Below, piece after piece: positions 46,490 through 57,852 of a stretch of 64,000 nt of DNA (positions are counted from its first letter, which is position 1; each line of letters begins with the position of its first letter). A model generated the notes under the pieces. The model did not search any database. It saw nothing but the letters and a program-made list of their open reading frames with translations, and had not been told where the DNA came from. The position numbers were made by a program, and so were the translations under genes. Source of the DNA: Norana najaformis (lineage: Eukaryota; Annelida; Clitellata; Crassiclitellata; Hormogastridae); NCBI GenBank assembly GCA_964023275.1, contig OZ029913.1, forward strand, positions 38,723,257 through 38,787,256. Direction: 5' to 3'.

Positions 46490-46990
46490 GCAGTAGTTAG
46501 CTGGTATAGTTATTAACAACTAATATTTAAACTGTTTGTAAGCTTTATTAAAAAGTAGTTGCAACCAGAGTTAAACTACAAAATCCCAATTTGTAGTTAA
46601 CTATATTTTCTAACTACTTTTAGTACATTTGAGAAAGGTTGCATATCTTCCAACTTGTCCCCAGTGTCTCGAAATTATATTTTTCACAGTTTGCGACACG
46701 GCTGGATAGGTTGTATCTACGGTTACAGAAAAGTTGTATGAACTATGAGTTAATAAAGTGATAATGTAGAGTTTGATATTTCATCTGTCTACGAGGATGC
46801 AGCTGTAAAGTGAATCTGCAAACGACAAAAATCTTCTGAAATATGCAGCAACAATAACAAAACTAGTTTAAACCGTAGTTAACTAGTATTCCTAAAACTA
46901 ATTACAAACCACTAGTTTAACTACTTAAAAATCGTTAAAAATTAGTTGTAGTTCAATTTCTTTTAAAGGAGTTAGTGCCTAACACTGTCA
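46490..46990. mobile_element. hAT-like non-autonomous element (MITE candidate)
   Basis: The left end CCGGGCAGTAGTTAG and the right end (complement AGGCACTAACTCC) are imperfect inverted termini. Both halves are full of AGTTAACTA, TAGTTTAAC and their complements, a texture common in hAT-type miniature elements. No coding capacity. The 8-bp target duplication was not found. Confidence 0.4.
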
Positions 46991-47054
46991 ACTCTAAACG
47001 TCTATCGGCAAAATTGCCCAGCTGCAAACACTGTTGATCTTGATCAAAGATTTT

Positions 47055-47185
47055 ATGCATGTATGTATGCACATGTATGTATGTATGTATGTATGTATGG
47101 ATGTGTGCGTATAGGTATGAATGTATGCATATATGTATGCGTATATGTATGTGTATGTATGTATGCATGTATGTATGCATCTGTT
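47055..47185. repeat. (ATGT)n tetranucleotide array
   Basis: ATGTATGTATGC units with drift. 47186-47510 has scattered CATA words. 47512-47670 is purine-rich (GGAGGAA). No gene is seen. Confidence 0.9.
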
Positions 47186-47824
47186 TATTTTCTTAACACA
47201 TTTTAAGAACCTCCTTAGGGCACCATATGTGTTCATGTATACAGACAAGAATTAGAGGATTCAGTTTGATTTTGATTATTTGGAGTGTTTAGCTGATTAA
47301 CTAATAGCTATAGACGACCGTTGCCCAGAGTTTCAGTACGACGACTTCAACAATATGCCACATACAGTATATACATATGTGTAATATATACATGCATACA
47401 TACATTCGTATATATATACCACATACATGCATATGCATACGTACGTACGGACATACACAGATGCATATATACATATACATATATACAAGCATGCATTTAT
47501 GCATCGAAGAGCAATACGAGGAGGAATAAAAGAGCAATAGAAGGAGGAATAAAATTAGGACTGGAAAGAGGAAGGCGAGGAGGAGGTGGAGAAGAAGAAG
47601 AAAAAAAGGAATGAGGAGGACAAAGACCAGGAAGAGGAGGACGAGAAGGAGGCAGATGAAGAGGAGGGGGAGGTATTGTCCACAGATTGCAGCCGTTTTG
47701 GGGTGGGGCAGCACAATGACGACTAAACAGCGCCGGATGGAATCATAACGTACCGGTTCCTCTAAGCTATTTCACCAGAACTCATTCTTGTAATCTTTAT
47801 ATTTACAGCTGGTTCCCTTAATCA

Positions 47825-47940
47825 TTGTATATATGTATATATATGTATATATATGTATATATATGTATATATATGTATATATATATATATGTATATATAT
47901 GTATATATATGTATATATGTTTGTATATATATATATACAT
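47825..47940. repeat. (ATGTATAT)n array
   Basis: Octamer ATATGTAT repeats with AT expansions. Confidence 0.95.
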
Positions 47941-47989
47941 CATCATGCATGTATGATACCCATGATGCTTAATGTAAGCCTATGTATTG

Positions 47990-48240
47990 CTAATCCTTAA
48001 GCTCATCTGGCTGAGCCACGACATCACAAAAACCGTCCTCTGTGGCGAGACCTCGTTTCCGTCTGGCGGGGTTACGAATCCCGATCAATGACCGACGCAA
48101 GAGATCTTGTTTAATTAGCGCCAGTCAGGAACAGCGCATCGTCGGCCAAACAGAACCAATCGCACGTCACGCCGTCATGCCGATGGACCGATGAATGGAC
48201 GGACGGACGGACCGATGGAGGGACGGGCGGCGTGCCGAGA
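47990..48240 (+). mobile_element. Possible tRNA-like retroposon head; (GGAC)n tract
   Basis: CTGGCTGAGCCACGAC and GGGGTTACGAATCCCGAT resemble A and B boxes, but their spacing (about 70 bp) is longer than in a tRNA. 48193-48235 is a GGAC/GGAT tetramer run. Weak call. Confidence 0.3.
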
Positions 48241-48417
48241 CCCCGACGACGAGATTGGACTTTGAGAGGAGATTGGTCCCTGAAGATGGTAGGATATGGC
48301 CGCCATCTACCGGTCGTAAAGACCGTAAGACGGTCCGGTGTTTCCTACTAGGCTTTGGAGAGCAGGGCCTTAAGCCAATGCAACCTTATGTATCTATGTG
48401 AATATGCATGCATATAT

Positions 48418-49170
48418 ATATATGTGTGTGTGTGTGTGTTAAGTATGCATGTGTGTGTATGTCTGTATGAATGTATGTGTGCAATGTATGTATCTATGTA
48501 TGTATGAATGTATGTATGTAATGTATGCATGTCTGTATGTAATGTATGTATGTATGTAATGTATGTGTGTATGCATGTATGTATGTATGTATGTAATATA
48601 TGTATGCATGTATGTATGTATGTATGTCTGTATATGTATGTGTGCAATGTATGTATCTATGTATGTATGAATGTATGTATGTAATGTATATGTATGTATG
48701 TAATGTATGTGTATGTAATGTATGTGTGTATGAATGTATGTATGTATGTATGTAATATATGTATGTATGTATGTATGTATGTGTGTATGTCTGTATGAAT
48801 GTATGTGTGTAATGTATGTATCTATGTATGTATGAATGTATGTATGTAATGTATGTAAGTATGTGTGTATGTCTGTATGACTGTATGTATGTATGTCTGT
48901 ATGAATGTATGTATGTATGTATGTATGTATGTATGTATGTATGTATGTATGTATGTCTGTATGAATGTATGTATGTATGTCTGTATGAATGTATGTGTGT
49001 ATGTCTGTATGAATGTATGTATGTAAGTATGTGTGTATGTCTGTATGAATGTATGTATGTATGTATGTATGTATGTATGTATGTCTGTATGAATGTATGT
49101 ATGTATGTCTGTATGAATGTATGTGTGTATGTCTGTATGAATGTATGTATGTAATGTATGTGTGTACGTA
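48418..49170. repeat. (ATGT)n array with higher-order structure
   Basis: About 750 bp of ATGT with regular CTGTATGAATGT and TAATGTATG interruptions recurring at 40-70 bp intervals. The 246- and 121-residue Thr/His/Ile-rich frames on the minus strand and the Cys/Met/Tyr-rich frame on the plus strand are artefacts. Confidence 0.95.
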
Positions 49171-50025
49171 TGCCTGCATCTAGACACTTAATTTGACGCT
49201 TTTTTACTTCACAAAGCGCTTCGTAGTCTGTAGGCTAAGTGGTATTTAAAGTTAATTAAGAACAGTTCTTCTCTAATAGACTGACGCTGAGGTAATAAAA
49301 AGTCACTGTTGGCGGGCTATGGCAACACACATGGAGCTCAGTCAATGCAGTCCCATCCAGGGTCGATAGTCGAATTGCTATGAAGTGTTAGCGACTTCTA
49401 TTCTTAACCTCGGCATATGAATGGTGGTAACTTTTTCTGCCTCGCCCGCTGGTATTCCCATCGATAATGGAAATGTGAATGTAAATATCCGAAATTTTTC
49501 AGTGCCACACAAAATCCGCATCAGAGAGACCAGTTCATTCACCGGCGCTATATAATCTAAACGGTTTACGGTCGATGTGCTAGACGTTGAGTCGCTGAGG
49601 TACTCATTTAATAGCCGAATTGTTTATGGAGCGCTGGTGGAAGAGGAATTTTGAAATGCTTTTATGCCTTGGAGGGGAATTCTAGGTTGACAGTTCAGAC
49701 ACCACTAGACTATCGTCTCAAGTTTCCATTAGATGCGTGGCAGTCCATCTCAGGTTTATGCTAACACCATCGCCTTCCGAGATGGCCGCAGCCTCGCTCA
49801 CTTCCGGTCGATAACGCATGCCCAGTTGAGGCTGGTCGACGAAAGCGAAGGCGCTACATAAAGGAACGGAGGAAGTGGCGGGTTTAAACTGTCCCGCTGC
49901 AATTTCCGGGGGACTCGATGAATTTCTATCGGATGTAACGCGAAGAATCTGAATCTATGGCTGATGTCCCAGCTTAGTGTGAATCCCTTAATTCTGAATC
50001 TATGGCTGATGTATTGTCATCTACC
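49171..50025. other. No gene; retroposon-like tails
   Basis: CGGCGCTATATAAT (49543-49556) and AAGGCGCTACATAAA (49848-49862) are the same kind of 3' tail seen on the LINE and SINE remnants. They suggest two unrecognised retroposons. CTATGGCTGATGT occurs twice, 48 bp apart, near 49950. Confidence 0.35.
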
Positions 50026-50029
50026 TATT

Positions 50030-50190
50030 GTTTCCATTGTACTGTGATGTTTTGCATTCTACTGGTCTGTACTGTATTGCATTGCGTTGCATTGTGTTAT
50101 ATCGTGCTGTATCGTAACATACTGTGTTACATTGTATTATTTTCCTTTGTTTGGTTTGAGCAAATTAAACAGTATAGGTTTATGTAATGT
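50030..50190. repeat. Degenerate (TGTAT/TGCAT)n pentamer tract
   Basis: TGTACTGTATTGCATTGCGTTGCATTG-type sequence. Confidence 0.6.
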
Positions 50191-50519
50191 ATTAAATATC
50201 ACACAAACCATACATATAGAATGATTTATCCAAAGACGTTTTCACGCGGGGATCATCGCGTGGTTTATTCCCCGCTCAGTGACCTCTGACCTTCATAAAA
50301 ATGTGTGGCATATTACGATTTTTGCGATTAACGACTGCTTACGAAATCCCGATGAGGAATTGCCAGTGAAATTCCCGTCATGCCTCTCCGAACAGAAACG
50401 ACCGAAAATCTCCGACGTATGGGCGCTATATGAGGAACATAAACTGAAACGCTTAGTGGAATTATGCAGGGGCAATTTGGCCACACTGTTGCTCTTCGTT
50501 GCTATTTAAAGTAGGTTCA

Positions 50520-50960
50520 ATTAATGTCTATTTACAGGAGACATTCGTGTGTTTATGAGACCTCTCGTAGACACAAACTGTCCTCTATGACAAAGACATA
50601 AAATGTCGCCTATAGGTCCATAAACCTGGCGTGTATAATCTGTACACACTAATGTGGCTAGAACGCCCATAGCCGTAAACTTTCTGGTGTCAAAGCCCAT
50701 TCAGTGAGGCCTACAGCCAGACAGTTTAAAAACTGGCTATTTACTTCTAAAGGTCAGATCACTCTTCATATGTTTCTGGCTTTTTTGCATCGAGGAAGAT
50801 CGACGACAGCCGGATGAGGTCTGCAGCAGACAGTTATGTTCACCGACTGGCTATGTTGTGCTTAAGGGCAAGACATACTATATTTATAAATATCCTGGCT
50901 GCATTGGTGTCTGCTGTTTCAGACATTAGTCCTATTTTAATGAGTGCAAAAGCCGCGGAA
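50520..50960 (+). mobile_element. R1 repeat family, copy B
   Basis: The order matches copies A and C: AATGTGGCTAGAACGCCC (50652), CATAGCCGTAAACTTTCTGG, CCCATTCAGTG and CCAGACAGTTTAA (50722). The hairpin word TGTCTGCTGTTTCAGACATTA (50912) lies near the end. The overlapping 87-residue frame is not credible. Confidence 0.5.
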
Positions 50961-51820
50961 AATTTCCCTTTTTATACGCATGAAGGTCGGCGACAAGGCC
51001 AAGGGAAAATAATGGGGTTTGCAGAAGTCTGGGTTAGGCTAACGAATAGTGCAAAGTTTAAACCCAATTACACATAAATCTTATTTGATTTGTTTATGAA
51101 ATGTCGCGGGTCGCTTTTGGGAATGGATAAAGGGTTAAGTTCCCTCAACACAGACAACACTCACTCCCGTAGAATCACCATCGATGACGTCGGTTGGCTT
51201 CCATCCGATAATTTATCGGAATTGCTGAGCCATTTCTTTTCTTCTTCCTGCCATTAAATTTCTCAATTTCCGAGTTAATCTGGTTCGTTGTTAATCGTTG
51301 GTTGTTTGGCATTAAGCGAGAGCACTGCCTCAAAGGCTGTATGTAGGGGCTGCAATATACTGACATGGATAACTATATTATCATTATTACTATTATTAAT
51401 TAATATTTAGTAGATAATATTATTACTAATATCTGTAATAAATTATTGTTAAGGTTTTTAGTTTTTTTACTCGAGGTGAGTTATTAGCTCACATCACACA
51501 TCGCACAGAGTTGTTCCTGGGTCGGTTGAGATGTCGATCAGTTTTTGGGTCGGGTCAAATTATTGAGTCGCAAGGGAGGGTTAGGTAGGTTGGGTCATAA
51601 AAACGAAGACGACTCCTTTGAGGTCAAGACATACATATACAGATAAGGACTTTTCAGGCGCTATATTAATGTCTAATTACATAACACAACATATGTAAAC
51701 TTACAGTTGTTCATTTATTACCAGAGGTCGCATACATTGCATAAGGGCGATTTAGTCAACTTGCGTTTAATAAAGATGTGCGCTTGCAAAATGTGCGTAT
51801 TTGCATGTTTCACTTTTTGT
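50961..51820. other. No gene recognised
   Basis: AT-rich intergenic sequence. CAGGCGCTATATTAAT at 51656-51671 is another retroposon-type tail. GGGTC-rich words occur at 51520-51600. Confidence 0.4.
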
Positions 51821-52385
<565 letters not shown>

Positions 52386-52909
52386 TGTGAATCTGTCTCT
52401 CTGTCTGTCCATCTATATATCTCGGTGCATATTTGTTTGTGCAGTGGGCCTCTGACTGGCCTGATGGGCAGTGAATAGTTTTAATGCGCCTCTGTGATGA
52501 TAAGCCATTAGGATCTTCGAAACTTGACCAGAGCAGAGATGATCTTCTTCAGCACAAACAAAGACTATAAATTACCACAACATTTTTGTATACTTCAGAA
52601 CCTTCCGACTGACAGTACGATCGCAAGAAGGCGATTGTACATTTTTTTTTTCCCATCACAGAACTTCTATTAAAGGGGCGGATTTAGGATTGAAAGTTGA
52701 GGGGCGTAATGATTAAGCAATTCTTCTAATCACTCTCAAGACATTTCTTTTCAAGTTAATCTGTTGACTATTAAATCTTGTAGTTTATTACTTATGTCTT
52801 CGCCTCGGTTGTTTTATGGCACAATATAAATTATCTTACTAACTGATACTATTACTGTTATTATTATTACAATAAGTATTATTAGCATTACCATTACTAT
52901 TCCTACTAT

Positions 52910-52949
<40 letters not shown>

Positions 52950-53374
52950 TTTATTACTATTGCTACTCCTGTTAATGATACAACTATTACACTATGACAA
53001 ATAGTATGGAATTGCAGTTTCTTTACTCCCTGTTGAAGATCTTATCCACACACTAGTGTGCAGCGTCTATACACAGTAGTGGGTAGATTTTCTTTACAAT
53101 GAAACGCTTTACCATCCAAGTGTCGGGGATGAAGTAGGTACCAACCGCGACGCGGATGTTATGAAGTTTCTACCGAAAGAGTGAACTTTCTTTCAAGCTT
53201 TGAATTTAAAAGGTAAATACATTTAATTTTATATTAACATATATAGTATTGACATATGTGTTTTATATTTTTGAAAGTTTTATACAATTAAGACATTTAT
53301 TATTTACAACATATTAAAACGTGCTGTAATTCGGAAATATACTCACTGGCGTGATAAACAGTCTGGCTATAGCA
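52386..53374. other. No gene; AT-rich with ATT/ACT trinucleotides
   Basis: 52850-52975 is a degenerate ATT/ACT tract. Nothing else is recognised. Confidence 0.5.
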
Positions 53375-53421
53375 TATTTATTTATTTAAAGCGCGTAATA
53401 ATTGCTTTAAATAAATAAATA
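53375..53421. repeat. Perfect inverted repeat, 18-bp stem and 11-nt loop
   Basis: The left arm 53375-53392 ends in TTTAAAGC. The right arm 53404-53421 starts GCTTTAAA. The arms are fully complementary. The preceding CAGTCTGGCTATAGC resembles the R1 family. Confidence 0.85.
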
Positions 53422-54141
53422 AGGTTTGGCCTCACTAACAGCATGTTGGAGCCAAATGGAATACAATGGAACCTATGAGAAATGCCCAGCAGTATCTGAC
53501 GTCTAGTAAGACACATAAAATGCGAACAATGAAACTGATAGCCACAGAGAATTTATACAAAGCATATATGACATTCCAGGTTTTGTTTTAATAAATTTTG
53601 CAAAATAATAACAACTAAAACTATAAAATGCGAAAGGAATTATACGATTATTTTATGCCCAATCTTAAGCCTAGCATAGAATGACTCTTCTAACTTTAAC
53701 ATTAGGTGAATGACAATTTTTACTGCTGGGAAGGAAGATTTCTGTTGAATATGTCTCTATTCCAATGGACATATTATAATTTTGTCTGGTTCGTAGAATT
53801 TAATAGTTTATTGGTTTCTCGTGTTTTAGAATCAACAACAGATTGTGTCTGCCTTTGTTCATCAGATACACTGTATCGCTGTTACGTTTGTAATGTTAAC
53901 AGCATTTGTATAGTTGTGAAAATTAGCCATCATTCTCGACACAGCCGTTTCCAAAGATATGCTGCACATCTGGTAAGGTATGTCTTTAAACACTCGCTTA
54001 CTTGTACATATTATTATATATTGGTATCCATAATAAAGTTACTCATCTAAATATGATTAATGTAATATTTAGTAAGGGTAGTTTTACTGCACTGCCAGGA
54101 CTGTTTTCCTATCCCCCGATGGGAAGACATATTTAAATTTA
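53422..54141. other. No gene recognised
   Basis: AT-rich. A 114-residue Tyr/Phe/Val-rich frame at 53706-54050 has no recognisable motif. Confidence 0.4.
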
Positions 54142-54414
54142 TTGGGCAGTCGTATTATTGAGTCAACATGCTCATCTACCAACAATGTCATTCCTTTTCA
54201 AGATCTGTATTTTTATGACTCTGTTTACTTGAAATGTGTTTGTTCGGTTGACGGGATCACGTGGTGGTCGCTGGTTTTCCTGACAGAGACAGACCTAAAC
54301 GAATTGGAGCTTAAACTGGGAGAGAAGGCTTCAATGGTTAGGGCTTGGAACGCGCAGGTATCGGATAGCCATTGTTGGTCTGGATCCTGTTTTAGCTTTA
54401 GTCATGTCTGTTGA
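54142..54414 (+). pseudogene. Possible coding remnant with a SAM-like helix motif
   Basis: Within a 90-residue open frame, FLTETDLNELELKLGEKAS (about 54275-54335) resembles the core helices of SAM domains (L.EEDL.ELGI.LG.R). The rest is not recognisable and there is no clear start or splice structure, although CCTGACAG at about 54278 could be an acceptor. It may be a decayed exon or a chance match. Confidence 0.2.
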
Positions 54415-54841
54415 TCTTTAAATTTGATCAGTTTAACTTTTTGCATGTTACCGTTCCTTAAAGTGGAACTGGGGTCAACAGGAAAAAATAATTTTTGACT
54501 ATAGACTGAACTAATGATTTATTGGTTTTCATGTTTAGATCCGTTAAGAATTAAGTTCGCGGAAGCAGCTGCATGTGGAGTGGCAGCAATATAAGCCATA
54601 GATTCTGGATCTGGGAGGAGGGTCAAAGTTCAGCCTCAGAGTGTATGCCGTCTACCTTCACCTGTGACTTGTACGAAATGCTCTGCCTGCTGCATTTCGG
54701 GATCCTGAGATATCGCTGGAGAGCTTTCGAAAGATGATGAAGAGTCATCTACTTATTTCATCTTATTAGTAGCTACTTTATAGCACTTGCGGTGCATTTA
54801 GCTACATTATTCTTGCGCTTTATAAATCAGCGTCTACTTCT

Positions 54842-54945
54842 ATTTTTACTATTAACACTAACACTACCACCACCACTACCAATCCCACTACCACTATCAC
54901 TACCACTGCCACCATTGTTGTTGTTATTTTTATTATTATTATTAA
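54842..54945. repeat. ACT/ACC/ATT trinucleotide tract
   Basis: CACTACCACCACC-type sequence followed by GTTGTTATTATT. 54946-55265 shows no gene. Confidence 0.8.
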
Positions 54946-55269
54946 TTTGGAACACAATGTATACAACTGTACAAATGCAAAGAAACAACGTTTTTGCGAA
55001 AATTTCATAATATCAGTTAAGCATCATATTCAACTCTGTTTTAATTTTCCTAGACTTTTAAACCACCGTCCTTCTTTAACCAGAAGTCTTTTTCAAACAC
55101 AGGCTGTCTATTCTGTTCCGCAGAAGGCAAGAAATATGCGCAGGTAGATCGTAATTTAAAATGGCATAGCAGATTCCAATAACTTCTGCTCAGGTAGAGA
55201 TTCTAATAATTATTTAAGCAATTAGATACGTGCCTCTCCAACAACACTAGAACCTCAAACAACTCGGAG

Positions 55270-55450
55270 CATGAGGTAAAATTAGGTAAGGTAACACAAG
55301 ATAAGGTCACAGAATGTACGACAAGAACATTTTAGGTAAGGTCAGTTTCAGTGAGTAAAGTTAAGGGGAGTTTAAGCAAGGTAAGGCTATGCAACTCATA
55401 GTAAAGTAAGGTAATCGGGGTTAGATAAGATGAGGTGCTTAAGTAAGATG
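55270..55450. repeat. Degenerate (AAGGT)n pentamer array
   Basis: TAAGGTAA and AGGTAAGG words with drift. 55451-56185 shows no gene. Confidence 0.65.
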
Positions 55451-56189
55451 AGCAAAAGTTATTACCCGCTATGAACGATTCAATGACGAGTCAGTTTTTA
55501 CAGGATTAAAAATTATCTTCACATATACATACAAATACATGTATAAGAAGACGAAATATGATACCCAATGTATAAGTAAACGTCCTTTAAAGCGCATTTC
55601 TGGCTGAGTTTGGGAGAGTTTTCGGTCGAACAACAGACTGGACAACAGCAACTATAACAACTTGACAACCTCTCCCAATTGCACGACAAGGCAACTAATC
55701 ATCAGTTTCACCTGAGGTTCCGAGATTTGAACCCCAGATTCAGAGATGAAAGCAAACGCGTTAATGAATCGAGTGAGATGCGCTGTTGGTCACTACAGCT
55801 GTAAGTGTACTTGCACCAAATAGCCTGTATGCCGTAGTCAGATAGTAGTAATCGTAATGTTCGGATTTCTTCAGCTAAAAAGCCAGATCGTGTGAACCAG
55901 CTTATTCATAGTCAAAAACAAAATCGGTGACGCATTTATGGTCACGTTTGGTTGCAAGTCCGAATGTTAAAAGTCAGGCAGGTAGATGGCCACCGTGGAT
56001 GAGGTTTGGAATTGGATAGGCGAGAAAGATAAGGACAAGAGGATGAATCGGGATAGGATTTTTGAGTACTGTTTTCAGAGTACTATTGCGTAGAAGTCGC
56101 AAGAACAGAGCTGGTGAGCTGGTAGCATGGTTGAGATATTGCCCTACTTCTTGCGGGGTTAATGCTAAAGAAGTGAAGCAGCTTGAGGT

Positions 56190-56345
56190 ATATAAAGCGC
56201 TTATGTCTGTTGCCTCTAAGACTTCCTTTTCTCAGGCAACCTCTGTTTTTCAGACACGTGGCCTTCTGGTAGACAACTTATGCCTAAAAGACTTTCTGCT
56301 TCAGTAGCATCTGCTGTTTCCAGACATTTCTATTGAAAACCGTTA
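56190..56345 (+). repeat. R1 repeat family fragment
   Basis: It includes CATCTGCTGTTTCCAGACATTTCTATTGAAAAC (56307-56340). Upstream are diverged internal copies of the same design (TGTCTGTTGCC..., CTGTTTTTCAGACA). Confidence 0.5.
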
Positions 56346-56402
56346 TTTCTAAATAATTTCCTGAGGCGTTGGTGGGAAAGGGCGTTTCCGCTTCCTCGCG
56401 TC

Positions 56403-56843
56403 TCAGACAGTCTCAAGGATTTCGGTCAGAAATCGAATGTACGACACTGCGGACTTGAGTATCTCGATTCTCGACCTTCGACGGTCGAAGTTCGAAGCCG
56501 GCATACGCTGACGAAGACTGTCAAACGCGGCGTTCATGCAGGTCATCCGTTTGCGCTCTCGAACGTTCGCCGCCATCCGCTGCTGAGCGTTGATGACGCG
56601 CTTCCGGCGTCTCCTTGTTGTCGAAGGACGGGTTGGGGAGAGGACACCCAAGGGTGATGGACAGACGGGGTGTGGGATGGAGGTAGTACTGCTGTGTCCG
56701 GCTTCAGTTGTTTGGATGCTGGCGTAGTCCGTCCGACCTTTGGCGTCATCGTGCGTGACGGTGCCTTCTCTGCTGGGAGCGTACGTTCCGCTTGACAGAA
56801 TATTAAACAGGCCGTGACAAAAGATAGTCTTAATCGGCTGCAT
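56403..56843 (-). CDS. bHLH transcription factor, Fer3/Ferd3l/Ptf1a-type
   Basis: A 146-residue frame with a complete bHLH domain at the C-terminus. The basic region is KRVINAQQRMAANVRERKRM (81-100), with the class A N-x-x-E-R signature (N93, E96, R97). Helix 1 is about 101-112, the loop MPASNFDRR about 114-122, and helix 2 SRIEILKSAVSYIRFLTEIL about 124-143. The KRVI..QR.AAN.RERKRM context and the SRIE.L..A..YI..L helix 2 are typical of the Fer3/Ferd3l (Nato3) and Ptf1a group, dimerising partners of E proteins in neural and gut development. The N-terminal 70 residues are Ser/Thr-rich and unconserved. The start ATG lies inside CTATGCAG, which could instead be a splice acceptor, so this may be exon 2 of a longer gene. 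Confidence 0.85.
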   Translation of the reverse strand: MQPIKTIFCHGLFNILSSGTYAPSREGTVTHDDAKGRTDYASIQTTEAGHSSTTSIPHPVCPSPLGVLSPTRPSTTRRRRKRVINAQQRMAANVRERKRMTCMNAAFDSLRQRMPASNFDRRRSRIEILKSAVSYIRFLTEILETV

Positions 56844-56924
56844 AGTGAAAGTGATTTACTGGCGCGTAATTAGTTTGCAGATTCAGTGAATCAGAAAGCG
56901 AAGCCTTCTAACTTAAGCACATGT

Positions 56925-57180
56925 AAAATAAGGTAAGGTAAAGTATGGTAAGGGAAGGTAAAGTATGGGCAGGTAAGATAAGGTTAGAAAGTGAAATAGG
57001 GTAAGATAAGGTAAGATAAGATGAGCTAAGTTATGTTAAGACAAGGTAAGGTAAGGTAAAGTAAGTTAGTCAAGGTTAGGTTAGATTAGGTTAGCTACCG
57101 GGTTAGGTTACTAGGTTATCTATGATTAGGTTAGGAAAGGCTAAGTTACATTATATTGGATAAGATAAGAAAACAGCTGA
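56925..57180. repeat. (AAGGT)n array grading into TTAGG-like repeats
   Basis: 56930-57065 is made of GGTAAGGTAAG words. 57076-57140 reads GGTTAGGTTAGATTAGGTTAG with drift. This is about 100 bp upstream of the bHLH start, in the would-be intron or promoter. 57181-57576 shows no gene; a LINE-like tail AAAAGGCGCTTCACAAAT is at 57321-57338. Confidence 0.7.
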
Positions 57181-57576
57181 GATAGGTAATAGCAGAATTA
57201 GAGTTAATTGCTATGTAATGTAAATAAGCTCATAGAGGAGAAACTGACGCAATTCAAAGATGAGTCTGTTTTAGTCTTACAATACCCGATACCTTTTAAA
57301 GACTGTATGAGAGATTTCCCAAAAGGCGCTTCACAAATATTCATGCATATATATGCTACATATATAACTTACACATTATTACAAACAAAAACAATAAACA
57401 TTAGATAAATAAATATGTACGTTAAAAATATAAATTCATGCATTACATAATTGCAGACAAACAAACAAAAAGATACATAAATAAATAAAATAATGATTCA
57501 TTACATACCTTGCATAAACACAAAACAAACAAACAAACAGCCATACAAAGAAGCATCCATACAAGCGTCGTGATAC

Positions 57577-57852
57577 CTACAATTCGAATCCGGTGGCTAC
57601 AGCGTCGTGGAGGTAGGTTTCGGAGAGGGCGTCGATGCCCCCAGAGAAGCGACTTTCGTCGTCGGAAACGTGGTACGAAAAGGTACTTTCGTAGGGTGGA
57701 TTTCGGTGGTCGAAAGACTGTTTCACTTCATCGAGATCCATCTCTAATCCATCTTCTACCACCTGTTTCGTATTCCAGCAAACTCCTTCCGTTGAACACC
57801 AGCTGCTGTAGTTTGTCGAGAAGGATAGTTCCAGGTCGAAGTTTTCCATCAT
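57577..57852 (-). CDS. Acidic 91-residue frame, possible 5' exon of the bHLH gene
   Basis: The frame starts MMENFDLELSF and is rich in Asp, Glu, Ser and aromatic residues (VSDDESRF, DLDEVKQSF). Its composition resembles the N-terminal activation regions of Ptf1a/Fer-type factors. It lies about 730 bp upstream of the bHLH exon on the same strand. The stop TAG is followed at once by GTATCA, and an in-frame GCT/GTAGCC is a possible weak donor, so a spliced join to 56841 is conceivable but unproven. Confidence 0.35.
   Translation of the reverse strand: MMENFDLELSFSTNYSSWCSTEGVCWNTKQVVEDGLEMDLDEVKQSFDHRNPPYESTFSYHVSDDESRFSGGIDALSETYLHDAVATGFEL

Noticed and set aside
47990..48125. tRNA gene at the A/B-box-like words
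   Set aside because: Box spacing is too long and no cloverleaf can be drawn; kept only as a weak retroposon head.
48439..49187. Open frames of 246 and 121 residues on the minus strand and 112 on the plus strand
   Set aside because: They are pure translations of the (ATGT)n array, open in several phases on both strands.
50279..50509. 76-residue plus-strand frame (NPDEELPVKFPSCLSEQ...)
   Set aside because: It looks protein-like in composition but is short, isolated and unrecognised; chance cannot be excluded.
57076..57140. True interstitial telomere block
   Set aside because: The TTAGG copies are few, degenerate and continuous with AAGGT pentamers, so ordinary pentamer drift explains them better.
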